Source: Stenotrophomonas lactitubi (lineage in GTDB: Bacteria > Pseudomonadota > Gammaproteobacteria > Xanthomonadales > Xanthomonadaceae). Taken from it: a stretch of 64,000 nt of DNA. The stretch covers positions 744,001 to 808,000 of the forward strand of contig NZ_PHQX01000001.1 in NCBI RefSeq assembly GCF_002803515.1, given 5' to 3'. The notes under the pieces were generated by a model. The model had not been told where the DNA came from and ran no database searches. It was given only the letters and a program-made list of their open reading frames with translations. Positions 24,875-33,014 of the stretch are shown in pieces; positions within the stretch are counted from its first letter, which is position 1; every line of letters begins with the position of its first letter. Position numbers and translations under genes: made by a program.

Positions 24875-24905
24875 TGCCCGGTTCTTCGCAGAATCGGGCA
24901 TTTTT
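24875..24905 (+). terminator. Intrinsic terminator
   Basis: TGCCCGGTTCT-TCGC-AGAATCGGGCA, an 11-bp stem with one G-T pair, followed by five T. Confidence 0.9.
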
Positions 24906-24949
24906 GCGTCTTGACGTCCAGTTTGATGGTGCTTTACTGGTTGTGTAAC

Positions 24950-24967
24950 GAGTAGGTAGACCTACTC
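24950..24967. promoter_or_regulatory. Perfect palindromic operator
   Basis: GAGTAGGTAGACCTACTC: two 8-base arms around AG, a perfect inverted repeat and the best example of the element-wide operator. It lies 23 bp before the ATG at 24,991, downstream of TTGAC-type promoter sequence. Confidence 0.7.
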
Positions 24968-24990
24968 ATAAAACCAAAAGGAAAGCCACC

Positions 24991-25194
24991 ATGTCCACGT
25001 TGTTCAATGCCCTCAAAGACTTCGCTTTCGAAAACGCGGTTCCACTGCTGACCGGCTTGTTCCTGCTGATCGCGGCCTTCGCAGCGGCTGTTCTCGTCTA
25101 CCCCCCGGCCGTTCCGGTTCTGCTCAAAGTGGTGGCCATGGCGGTGGCGGGCTTTGTGACCATCGGGGTGGTGGTCCAGAGTTCCTTCCGGTGA
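24991..25194 (+). CDS. Small two-helix membrane protein, 67 aa
   Basis: Starts MSTLFNALKDFAFENAVPLL. Two hydrophobic helices (LLTGLFLLIAAFAAAVLVY and LLKVVAMAVAGFVTIGVVV). Ribosome site AAAGGAAAG upstream. Directly controlled by the perfect palindrome at 24,950. Overlaps the next small gene by GTGA. Size and topology recall small pilin-like or holin-like proteins, but no assignment is possible. Confidence 0.7.
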   Translation: MSTLFNALKDFAFENAVPLLTGLFLLIAAFAAAVLVYPPAVPVLLKVVAMAVAGFVTIGVVVQSSFR

Positions 25195-25340
25195 GCAGCC
25201 GGCGCTGGCTCAAGCTGCGTGCAAGGTGCAGGAAGCGTTGGCGCCGGTTTGACTGGGAGGGGTTTGATTTCTGGTTCTATCCCGCACTGATTTTCTACAT
25301 GTTGGGTTGGATCGTCTTTGGCCCACCCGACAGCGTTTAG
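25191..25340 (+). CDS. Small membrane protein, 49 aa
   Basis: GTG at 25,191 overlaps the preceding stop. Very basic N-terminus (SSRRWLKLRARCRKRWRRFD) followed by one hydrophobic, aromatic helix (FWFYPALIFYMLGWIVF). Coupling to the preceding membrane protein and a clean frame support a real small gene. It ends five bases before the tRNA-like gene. Confidence 0.55.
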   Translation: MSSRRWLKLRARCRKRWRRFDWEGFDFWFYPALIFYMLGWIVFGPPDSV

Positions 25341-25345
25341 CGTTC

Positions 25346-25432
25346 GGGTCAGTAGTCCGGTAACGAAGCCGGGGCAGTCTGTAAAACCGCTGGTTCACTC
25401 CCCTGCAGGTTCAAGTCCTGCCTGACCCACCA
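25346..25432 (+). tRNA. tRNA-Tyr-like gene (anticodon GTA)
   Basis: 87 bases with encoded CCA. The acceptor stem GGGTCAG/CTGACCC is perfect, the discriminator is A, and the T arm GCAGG-TTCAAGT-CCTGC is perfect. The anticodon loop CTGTAAA gives GTA, on a stem GCAGT/ACCGC with one A-C mismatch. A variable region of class II length fits bacterial tRNA-Tyr. The D arm is unusual: a CCGG/CCGG stem with loop TAACGAAG lacks the canonical GG. It is therefore either a divergent functional element-borne tRNA or a decaying copy. Confidence 0.7.
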
Positions 25433-25482
25433 TTTCTGCGTGTTGGCTTGACGGCCAGCGATTCAACGCTACAACCATGGGG

Positions 25483-26304
25483 ATGGACACTCAAGAATCC
25501 CTGTTGCGCCTTTTGCGTCCCCTGGACCTCCAACGAGCGGAGGCCTTGGCGGCCGCGCTCGCTCGCGAAGCCGGTGCATCCAAAGGCCTTCACGATTCGC
25601 AAGTGTTGGCGCGCGCCCACGCCCTGAGCGTTTCCCCTGTCGAGGGTCGGTTGGGCGATCTGGTTTGGCAGGTGCGCCAGCGGGAGCACGATGATGCGCC
25701 CCAAGTGGACCTGCGCTGGGGCTTGCATCGCCTGGGGTTCGACGCGCCCACGCGGGCCTCCACCCGGGACCTGGTGCGTGCTTACGAGAGGCGCTTGGCA
25801 GACCGTGACGAGCCGATGGTTTACAGCACCTTGGCAGAGAGGGTGGTTGGGTTGTCCATGGCAGAGCACGCCTCGCTCTTCCAAGGCATGGCGATGGCGG
25901 TGGAGGAAGCGCGGGCACGGAAGTCCGATGCAAACCGGTTGCGGGAGAACGCACCGTGGCAGGGCTGGCTCGTGGGGGCGTCCCGGGCGGGCCACGAAGC
26001 AGCACTGCTGGCCTGCATCAGCATGGGCGCGGACGCCCGGTTGCCCGATGTGAGCGGCAACACGCCCCTGCACCACGCGGCCCGGTTTGGTCACGCCTCG
26101 CTGGTCACGCCTCTGGTTGAAGCGGGCTCCGACGTGGCGGCCCTCAACGCCCACGGGTGGGCACCGCTCCACCTTGCCGCCCTTCACAAGCACGCCCGGG
26201 CCTGCCTCCACCTGATGGCCCACGGCGCCAATCCAGAGCAGCCAGGGTGGCGAGGGCGGACCCCGACGCGCATGCACCGACATGAGCAAACCCAAGCCCT
26301 TTGA
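25483..26304 (+). CDS. Ankyrin-repeat protein
   Basis: About 273 residues; ATG at 25,477 or 25,483. The N-terminal half is helical without known domain. The C-terminal half has clear ankyrin repeats: AALLACISMGADARLPDVSG, NTPLHHAARFGHASLVTPLV, GWAPLHLAALHKHARACLHL and MAHGANPEQPG. It overlaps the coupling protein gene by 23 bases and is probably cotranscribed with it and the relaxase. An adaptor role in transfer or modulation of host proteins is possible; neither is shown. Confidence 0.75.
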   Translation: MDTQESLLRLLRPLDLQRAEALAAALAREAGASKGLHDSQVLARAHALSVSPVEGRLGDLVWQVRQREHDDAPQVDLRWGLHRLGFDAPTRASTRDLVRAYERRLADRDEPMVYSTLAERVVGLSMAEHASLFQGMAMAVEEARARKSDANRLRENAPWQGWLVGASRAGHEAALLACISMGADARLPDVSGNTPLHHAARFGHASLVTPLVEAGSDVAALNAHGWAPLHLAALHKHARACLHLMAHGANPEQPGWRGRTPTRMHRHEQTQAL

Positions 26305-28159
26305 CGCGCTGGGTGACGTGCCCGGCAGCGTTGCGCCTTCCCAGCCGGTCCGATACTGGCACCGCGCCGTTCTTGCCGGTGCATTCGTTTTTGGCTTGGC
26401 CTACGTGGGGAGCATGGGCGTTGCCTGGCTCTTGCCGAATCCCGATGGCTCGCTCATCCGTTTTGCCGATGCCTTAAAAGGCGGACTGGTGACCGCCTAC
26501 CACTTCCTGACCGTCGGCATCTCGGCTCGGGCTCCGGCACGGGAGTTCATCGAACTGGTGTCCTACCACCACCCAGTGGCGACGTGGTCCCGGATCGGGG
26601 TGTCGCTTCTGCTGGCGGTGGGCCTTGGCCTTCGCATGTTCCTCAAGGCAGCTGAGCCGGTGAGCAACACTTGGCACCTGTCCGGACCGCGGCTATTGGA
26701 AGGAAAGGAGGCCGTGGACGAAGCCCGGCACCGCTCGATAGCCCCTAAAGACGCCGAGGCGGATCCCTTCGCCCTGTCCCTCCACCCCGATCTGTTGCTG
26801 TCAAAAAAGCACTGGGCGCGCCACGTCTTGATCACCGGTTCGGTGGGGTCGGGCAAGAGTGTCATCCTCAAGCACATCCTGGAACAGCTAACGCGACTGA
26901 AGAGCGCAAAGTTGTTCCTTTACGACATCAAAGGCGACTTCACGTCGATCTTTAAAAGGCCCATCATCGTGTCGCCCTTCGATGCGCGCTCCCACGTGTG
27001 GGACGTCGCCGCCGACGTGCGGACCCCGACCCAGGCGGCGGCGTTTGCTGCCTCGATCATCCCGGAGGGCGACGGGAACGCCAAGTTCTGGACGATGGCC
27101 GCGCAAGACCTGTTGATCGGGTGCGTGCGCGAACTCCAGAACACCCGGCCTGGCCAGTGGGGGTGGCCCGATCTGGCGGCCTTGGTGCGCCGCCCGGCTG
27201 CAGAGATGGCCGCAGGCATGCGCCCGCATTACCCCCGCGGCGCCGCACTGGTGCGTGACCCGGAAAGCCAGACCACGTCCAGCGTGCTGTCTTCCTTGGG
27301 GGGCTTCACCCGCCTCATCGACGATCTGGCCACCGCATGGCCCAAGGTTGGCAAGCGCCGTTTCTCGATGACCGAGTGGATACGGGACGACTACAACGGG
27401 CGCAAGCAGGTCATCGTGCAGTCCGGACCCGATCCGACCCTGACGAAGGCCTACATCGCCGCCATGATCAACGTGGCCGTGCCGGATCTCATTGGGCCGG
27501 GCTTGCCGGACAACGAGGGCGGGCGTGGGCTCTACTTCGTGTTCGACGAGCTGACCAGCGCTGGGCGCTTGAACGTCGATCCCTTGTTGGCGTTGGGGCG
27601 CAGCAAAGGCGTGGTGGCCATCATGGCGGTCCAGGATCACTCCCAGATTGAACTGGTCTACGGGGACAAGGCCGCCCAGGCCTTTTCATCGCTGGTGGGA
27701 ACCCACGTGGTGTGCCAAGTGCAGATGGGGGCGACCCGGGACAAGCTGGCCAGCCAGCTCGGCAAGCGAAAAATCGCCTGGCGTGGGCACGAGGACAAAG
27801 CCCAAGTCCACGAAGAAGGCCGCGCCTTGGTATCCAGCGGTGAGCTCACCGACCGGCTGGGCTTCCGAAAGGGCAAGCGCTACGGTCCCGAGAGGTGGGG
27901 CATCGAGGCGATCGTGCAGATGGGCGGGGACGTCCTGTTGCTGACATGGCCCGGGAAGAGCCATCCAGCGGTTCGCGAGGGGCAGGTGGCCGCTGCGTGG
28001 ACGACCAAGCCAGCCGGCCCGGTGGCCGAGGGTGAAGCTGAATTGCCCCCTTTGACCGGTGACGCGTTGGCCTTCCCAACCACCGCAGAAGGCATCGACA
28101 CGGTCCAGCGGGTGCTGACCATGACACCCGAGGAAATCGACGCGCTTTTCAAGCGGTGA
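26282..28159 (+). CDS. Type IV coupling protein, TraD/VirD4-like
   Basis: 625 residues. Two N-terminal membrane helices (about 28-50 and 104-121), Walker A GSVGSGKS at 186-193, LFLYDIKGDF at 211-220, Walker B LYFVFDELTSAGRL at 417-430, then VVAIMAVQDHSQIE as the arginine-finger/sensor region. This is the standard coupling ATPase architecture that delivers the relaxase-DNA complex to the secretion channel. It is followed by the MOBF relaxase 64 bp downstream, matching the TrwB-TrwC order. Confidence 0.9.
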   Translation: MSKPKPFDALGDVPGSVAPSQPVRYWHRAVLAGAFVFGLAYVGSMGVAWLLPNPDGSLIRFADALKGGLVTAYHFLTVGISARAPAREFIELVSYHHPVATWSRIGVSLLLAVGLGLRMFLKAAEPVSNTWHLSGPRLLEGKEAVDEARHRSIAPKDAEADPFALSLHPDLLLSKKHWARHVLITGSVGSGKSVILKHILEQLTRLKSAKLFLYDIKGDFTSIFKRPIIVSPFDARSHVWDVAADVRTPTQAAAFAASIIPEGDGNAKFWTMAAQDLLIGCVRELQNTRPGQWGWPDLAALVRRPAAEMAAGMRPHYPRGAALVRDPESQTTSSVLSSLGGFTRLIDDLATAWPKVGKRRFSMTEWIRDDYNGRKQVIVQSGPDPTLTKAYIAAMINVAVPDLIGPGLPDNEGGRGLYFVFDELTSAGRLNVDPLLALGRSKGVVAIMAVQDHSQIELVYGDKAAQAFSSLVGTHVVCQVQMGATRDKLASQLGKRKIAWRGHEDKAQVHEEGRALVSSGELTDRLGFRKGKRYGPERWGIEAIVQMGGDVLLLTWPGKSHPAVREGQVAAAWTTKPAGPVAEGEAELPPLTGDALAFPTTAEGIDTVQRVLTMTPEEIDALFKR

Positions 28160-28223
28160 TCGGCCTTGCCAACTCTCCGTTTTCTGGGACCTTGGAACAG
28201 TCAACGTTCTTTAAGGGAGCCCC

Positions 28224-31058
28224 ATGATCAATTGCACCCGCATCGATGCCCGCGGCCACAACAAGAACAACGGAAACATGTTTGACTACATGCTGGCCAC
28301 CGAGCGCCTGGCCATCGACAGCGCCGTGGCCTATTACGCCGGCAGCGGTCCCGATCCGCGGCAGACGCTCAATTGGGGCGGCAAGCTCGCCGCCGAACTC
28401 GACCTGGAAGATCAACCGGTCACCCGAAGGGTGATGGAGTTGCTGGGCAAGGGCTTTTCACCCACCGGAAGGCCGTTGTGCAAAAACGCGGGAGAGGAGC
28501 CCCAATTGGTCATCAAGACGGATCGCATGGGCAACGTGCGACTGGACGACGATGGCAAGCCAATGGAGAAGTGGGAGGGCGGCCATCGGGTCGGGTTTGA
28601 TCTGACCATCTCCGCCCCGGGGGACGTGAGCGTGGCGTTTGCGCTGGCGGATGATCGCGAGAAGCTGGCCATCCTGGAGGCCCACCGCCAGGCCTGCGCC
28701 GTGGCCATGCGCTACATCGAAAGCAAAGTGGAGACCCGGCGCGGACAAGGAGGCGTAGACGTTATAGGCACGGCGGGATTGGTATGGACAGCCGCCGATC
28801 ATGTCAGCAACCGGAACGTGGAACCCGACCTGCACACCCATCACCTGGTCTACGGGATCTCGATGGGCGAGGACGGTCAGTGGGGCACCTTCGACGCCAT
28901 CGAAATCTACCGTCACCGGCACGCCGCGGATCACCTTTACAAAGTCGAGCTCTACGCCGCGATGAAAGCGCTGGGCTATGGGATTCAGCGGGAACGCGAG
29001 GTGGACGTGATGGGGCACGAAACGGGCCAGACTCTCACCACGATTGCCGGCATCGACCGGGAGCTGGTGCTTCAGACGAAGACCCGCCGCCAAGAAATCC
29101 TGGACTACGTCAAGGAACACCCCAACGCCAGCCACGACGAGGCCTGCAAGGCCACCCGCAAAAAAAAGGAAGAACCGCCCTTCGAGCAGGTGGTCAAGGA
29201 CTGGCAGCAAACCTTCGCCAACATCGCTAAAGAGCACCCGGAGCTGGTTCCCACCACCCAGTCGCTCAAGCAGACGAAAGGCCAACACCTGGACCCGCAT
29301 ACGTTTGACGAGGTTTTGCAGCGCATGCACGAAAACGAGGCGATGTTCTGCGAGCATGACCTGGTCCGGGAGTTGGGGATGGAGTTCGCAGGACAAAAAA
29401 ATTCAGAAGAAATCCTCAGGATGGTGAATGAGTTCACCGAGCAGGACGATCTGGTGCGCGTGAAAGCCGAATACCTCCACGAAGACGACCGGGGCGTTCG
29501 GTTGGCGCGCAAGCACCGGGAGGATCGCTTCTGCGCCACCTGGATGGTCGAATGGGAGGCCGAGATCATCCGCCGCTCGAAAGAGCGGGAGAACGAGACG
29601 GACCTCAAGCTGTTCCGCTCCACCGTGGATCGGGAGATCGCCGCTTACGAGAAGCGCAAGGGCTTTACCCTCACAGAGGAGCAGAAAGCCGCCATCGGTC
29701 ACCTCACCTACGGCACGGCCGGTGTGGGGGTCATGTCGGGGTTGGCCGGCACCGGCAAGACCACCGTGGCCGAGGTCTACAAACAGTGCTTCGAAGCCGA
29801 AGGAAAGCAGTTGATGGGCTTGGCCGTGTCGGGTAAAGCCGCGGCCAAGCTAGAAGAAGAGTCCGGAATGCCCTGCATGTCGGTTGCAAAGTTCTTTTCC
29901 CAGCTCCGGCAGGGCAAGGTTGCTCTGACGAAGAACGTTGTGGTGGTGCTCGATGAAGCCGGCATGGTGGCCACCGATGACACCTTGAAGCTCATGACCT
30001 ACTGCCAGGGGGTGGGCGCCAAGCTTGTCATGCAGGGAGACAGTGACCAGCTTCAGCCCATCGCTGCGGGCAACGGCTTTGAGCTGGCGAAGATGGCCTT
30101 GGGGGACAAGAAACTGACCGAAATCCGCCGGCAGAGGAACGCTGATGACCTGGTCACCGCCAACAGCTTCTACGAGCGGGATGACGAGGGAGAGGTCAAG
30201 GACATGCGCCGCGGACACCGCAGCCGCAAAGGCACATTCGATATGGGCGAAGATATCCTGAACAACCTCAAGCAACGCAACTGCATCGACGACTTTGGCA
30301 CGGAAAGCCAGGCCATCAAAGCGTTGGTGGAGGATTACTTGAAAGACAGGACGCCCATGGACGAGAAGCTGGTCTTGGCCCACACGCGCTCTGAAGTCAA
30401 AGCGCTTACCACGGGCATCCGAACGGGGCTCCAGGAGCAAGGCGTGCTGGACAAAGAGGAGTTCACCTTCCGATCGATCGTGAAAGGCCAATGGGAAGAC
30501 CTGACGCTCTCCCGCCGCGACCGTGTGATGTTCACGGCGACCAACAACGACTTGGGTGTCATCAACGGCACCGAGGGCACGGTGGAGAGTATTCGGAAGG
30601 ACAAATCCGGTGGCTACGACCTGGTGGTGCGCATCGACTCTTCGAACCCGAATGAAGAAGGACGCATCCTGGAGTTCAACACCAGCGAGCACAACGCCTT
30701 GGCCCACCGGTATGCCATGACCGTTCACAAGGCGCAGGGGCAGGGGAAATCCGAGGTTTACCACTTGGCCACGAACATGGGAATGCTCGACCAGCAGTCG
30801 GCGTTGGTGGCGTTCACTCGCCTCACCAAAGGCAGCTACCGCATGTTTACGACCGACGAGATGATGGATCGCATGGCCGAGCGGCTGGGCACCGAACGGC
30901 ACAAGGAAATGGCGCTGAGCGTGGGACTGTCCAGCAAGCAGGCGGACCCGGTGCGCAACCTGGTCCAAGAAGTGGAAGCGCTGCTGGCCGGGTTGAAATC
31001 CGAAACCGAGGTGCCAATCTCGAACGCGGAACGGCGCGAGATGAGGCTTACCCGGTGA
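28224..31058 (+). CDS. MOBF relaxase-helicase, TraI/TrwC-like
   Basis: 944 residues, ATG at 28,224 with AAGGGAG upstream. The relaxase domain (1-300) has the candidate catalytic tyrosines in VAYYAG (37-38) followed by WGGKLAAELDL, the FDLTISAPGDVSVAFAL block (125-141), and the metal triad H193, H204 and H206/H207 in LHTHHLVYG. The helicase domain has Walker A GLAGTGKTT at 506-514, Walker B VVVVLDEAG (572-580) and the C-terminal TVHKAQGQGK motif. It nicks oriT, stays bound to the 5' end and unwinds the transferred strand. It overlaps the reverse GIY-YIG gene by 11 bases. Confidence 0.95.
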   Translation: MINCTRIDARGHNKNNGNMFDYMLATERLAIDSAVAYYAGSGPDPRQTLNWGGKLAAELDLEDQPVTRRVMELLGKGFSPTGRPLCKNAGEEPQLVIKTDRMGNVRLDDDGKPMEKWEGGHRVGFDLTISAPGDVSVAFALADDREKLAILEAHRQACAVAMRYIESKVETRRGQGGVDVIGTAGLVWTAADHVSNRNVEPDLHTHHLVYGISMGEDGQWGTFDAIEIYRHRHAADHLYKVELYAAMKALGYGIQREREVDVMGHETGQTLTTIAGIDRELVLQTKTRRQEILDYVKEHPNASHDEACKATRKKKEEPPFEQVVKDWQQTFANIAKEHPELVPTTQSLKQTKGQHLDPHTFDEVLQRMHENEAMFCEHDLVRELGMEFAGQKNSEEILRMVNEFTEQDDLVRVKAEYLHEDDRGVRLARKHREDRFCATWMVEWEAEIIRRSKERENETDLKLFRSTVDREIAAYEKRKGFTLTEEQKAAIGHLTYGTAGVGVMSGLAGTGKTTVAEVYKQCFEAEGKQLMGLAVSGKAAAKLEEESGMPCMSVAKFFSQLRQGKVALTKNVVVVLDEAGMVATDDTLKLMTYCQGVGAKLVMQGDSDQLQPIAAGNGFELAKMALGDKKLTEIRRQRNADDLVTANSFYERDDEGEVKDMRRGHRSRKGTFDMGEDILNNLKQRNCIDDFGTESQAIKALVEDYLKDRTPMDEKLVLAHTRSEVKALTTGIRTGLQEQGVLDKEEFTFRSIVKGQWEDLTLSRRDRVMFTATNNDLGVINGTEGTVESIRKDKSGGYDLVVRIDSSNPNEEGRILEFNTSEHNALAHRYAMTVHKAQGQGKSEVYHLATNMGMLDQQSALVAFTRLTKGSYRMFTTDEMMDRMAERLGTERHKEMALSVGLSSKQADPVRNLVQEVEALLAGLKSETEVPISNAERREMRLTR

Positions 31059-31503
31059 CGCATCGGGCCAGCGCCAACACGCTGATCACCACCACTACCC
31101 ATGGCCACCACCCCACGCGTTCGGAGGGGGCTTTCACCGGTGTTCCCAGCTGCCACCGCCGTTGGTGGGCCAACCCGCGCACGTGGGCCGTGGCCCGCCG
31201 GTGCGGGTTGACCACGATCCCCGGTGGCTTGGCGTAGATGCGCCATCCCTCCCGGGAGGCCTTCACCCGCCACGCCTGCTCATACGCCTCGGTTTCCGCC
31301 CGGGTGGCTGTCACCACCTCCAGCGCATGGAACCGGAAGGGACGGTGCCAGCCGCCTTTGGGGGAGCGGTGCTGCTTCTCCCGCTGCTGCGGGTTCGTGC
31401 TTTGGCCGACGTAGCATCCCCCGTCGTCGAACAATAGGGCGTAAAGGGTGCGGGGCAGGGCGTGATACTTCTCGCTGCGTCCCAGGTTGTGGCGATGGGT
31501 CAT
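31048..31503 (-). CDS. GIY-YIG nuclease-domain protein
   Basis: ATG at 31,503 with CGGAGAGACC upstream is preferred over a start further out. 151 residues. TLYALLFDDGGCYVGQSTNP is a GIY-YIG variant (LYAL...CYVGQS), followed by R and H residues of the family (QREKQHRSPKGG). It ends with one hydrophobic helix (WWPWVVVVISVLALARC), which would be unusual for a nuclease. The GTGAGT...ACTCAC operator covers its leader. Confidence 0.7.
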   Translation of the reverse strand: MTHRHNLGRSEKYHALPRTLYALLFDDGGCYVGQSTNPQQREKQHRSPKGGWHRPFRFHALEVVTATRAETEAYEQAWRVKASREGWRIYAKPPGIVVNPHRRATAHVRGLAHQRRWQLGTPVKAPSERVGWWPWVVVVISVLALARCVTG

Positions 31504-31512
31504 GGTCTCTCC

Positions 31513-31534
31513 GTGAGTAAAACGACCCACTCAC
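31513..31534. promoter_or_regulatory. Palindromic operator before GIY-YIG gene
   Basis: GTGAGT-N10-ACTCAC, nine bases from the ATG at 31,503. Upstream on the reverse strand is TTGCCA-14 nt-TCTATT, nearly identical to the block before the autotransporter gene. Confidence 0.65.
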
Positions 31535-31642
31535 GAATAGATCAGAATCTGGAGTTGGCAAGCCTGCTGCGAAGGACGTGAGAGGCCACACGTCGCTTGC
31601 GTGTAATCTCTTCGCAGTTCATGGCGAGCATGGGGCGGGCGA

Positions 31643-32425
31643 GTGACCTTTAAGTTCCCGGTTGGACCTTCCAAAGGGCGTTGCAACATATGCGGGCAGG
31701 AAACCGACCTGACCGAAAATCACGTGCCACCCAAGGCGTGGGCTCAAGGCATCGCTCTGAGGGTGTCCAGCGTCGCCGATGCAATCAGTGGAGAGAAGAA
31801 GCCGCGGTCGCACAAGATGCCCAATGGCGTTTGCTTCAGGAGCATCTGCCGGACCTGCAACGGCTCGGTGCTTTCTCGATACGACAAGGCGCTTGTATCG
31901 ATGAGCCGACAGGTGATGGAGATCTTGCGTGATCGAACCAAAGTCACCTACTACCAGAGCATTCGCATCCAGCCGCAGCTTGTGGCAAGGGGAGTTCTGG
32001 GCCACATGTCATCGGTGGGCTTGAATCGCTACGACGAACGCCACAGCCAGCACCTGTTCGATGACCGGTCAGATCTTCTACGCCAGGTTCGGCTTCACTA
32101 CTGGGTGTATCCCTACAGCGGTCGAACGGTTCTTCGCGACTTCGGGCTGGGCATCTTGGGCGGGAAAGCCAGTTCGGCGATCTATGTCCTGAAGGCCTAT
32201 CCGCTGGCCTTTGCAATGGTCTGGAACAGGGACTTTCAGTTCGAGGACTGGCAGCCGCAGAGCTTTGACCCGTTCGCTGGGTTCGAACCAGACCAAGAGG
32301 CGAACCTCCCGCTGGAGTTCGTGGGCCTGCCGGGACAGGTTTGGCCAGAGCACGTCCAGGGGAACACGTTCGCGGTCCTTCATTCCGATGGTGCGTTCGT
32401 GGCAACGGAGAAAAGACGGGGCTAG
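31643..32425 (+). CDS. HNH-like zinc protein
   Basis: GTG start at 31,643. 260 residues. The N-terminus RCNICGQETDLTENHVPPKA followed by ICRTCN forms CxxC...NH...CxxC, as in HNH/endonuclease-VII-like zinc proteins. The rest, including HYWVYPYSGRTVLRDFGLGI, is alpha/beta without known domain. It may be a nuclease or a defence effector with the HNH-like motif serving only as a zinc site. It is closed by the terminator at 32,487. Confidence 0.65.
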   Translation: MTFKFPVGPSKGRCNICGQETDLTENHVPPKAWAQGIALRVSSVADAISGEKKPRSHKMPNGVCFRSICRTCNGSVLSRYDKALVSMSRQVMEILRDRTKVTYYQSIRIQPQLVARGVLGHMSSVGLNRYDERHSQHLFDDRSDLLRQVRLHYWVYPYSGRTVLRDFGLGILGGKASSAIYVLKAYPLAFAMVWNRDFQFEDWQPQSFDPFAGFEPDQEANLPLEFVGLPGQVWPEHVQGNTFAVLHSDGAFVATEKRRG

Positions 32426-32796
32426 GTTTGGGCGGTTTCGGCTCTGCCGGATCGGAGGCGCTGCGGATAGCAGCAGCGTTCCAAAGAAAAAGCCCGGGCT
32501 GGGCCCGGGCTTTTCATATCGGTCAACGGGGAGCATGGCTCACCGCGCGTTGACCTGTGTAATGTAAGGAGCGCGCTTGCTCCTACAGCAATTGTCGTGT
32601 CGTAAAGCACCTTGAGGCCCACGCCAAGGGCTCTGCAAAGCGGGTGTTTCTTGGTGCGTGTTGCAATCGTGTTGCTGTTACTTGTTTCTTTATTCATTGA
32701 GGTATACCTGTAATTGTTAGTGCTGCATGTGTCATCTTCCTTTGCGTCGTGGTTGGTCAACCATTCCCTAACGGCTTCTAGGGCAATGGCAAGCAT
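32422..32796 (-). CDS. Possible small membrane protein
   Basis: Weakly supported reverse frame. From ATG 32,796 it reads MLAIALEAVREWLTNHDAKE, then an Asn/Thr-rich region and a second hydrophobic stretch (VLYDTTIAVGASALLTL). The ACTACTCACG half-site lies directly before the ATG, but no ribosome site is visible, and its last 30 codons run through the terminator at 32,487. AT content is higher than in its neighbours. It may be a degraded gene. Confidence 0.25.
   Translation of the reverse strand: MLAIALEAVREWLTNHDAKEDDTCSTNNYRYTSMNKETSNSNTIATRTKKHPLCRALGVGLKVLYDTTIAVGASALLTLHRSTRGEPCSPLTDMKSPGPARAFSLERCCYPQRLRSGRAETAQT
32487..32514. terminator. Bidirectional terminator
   Basis: AAAAAGCCCGGG-CTGGG-CCCGGGCTTTT: GC stem flanked by A and T runs, able to end transcription in both directions. 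Confidence 0.85.
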
Positions 32797-33014
32797 TGGC
32801 GTGAGTAGTGCTACGGCAACGGTCATTACTGCAGGCGGGATTGTCAGTCCGGCTCCTACACTGCTGAGCGGTGGAGATGTTACCAGCTTCCAACGCCTTG
32901 GTCAATCGTAAGTTATTGTATATAAATACAATTTTAATGAATTGACGCCACGAACAAGGGCCCCGAAGGGCCCTTGCCGAGATACGATCACCTCCTTTTC
33001 GCCGCTGAGATTCG
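32515..33014. other. 500-bp intergenic stretch between convergent genes
   Basis: Contains only the doubtful reverse frame above and, at 32,955-32,976, a perfect nine-base-pair hairpin CAAGGGCCC-CGAA-GGGCCCTTG, 39 bp beyond the autotransporter stop. That hairpin may end the autotransporter transcript, although it has no T run. Base composition around 32,600-32,940 is AT-rich. Confidence 0.5.
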
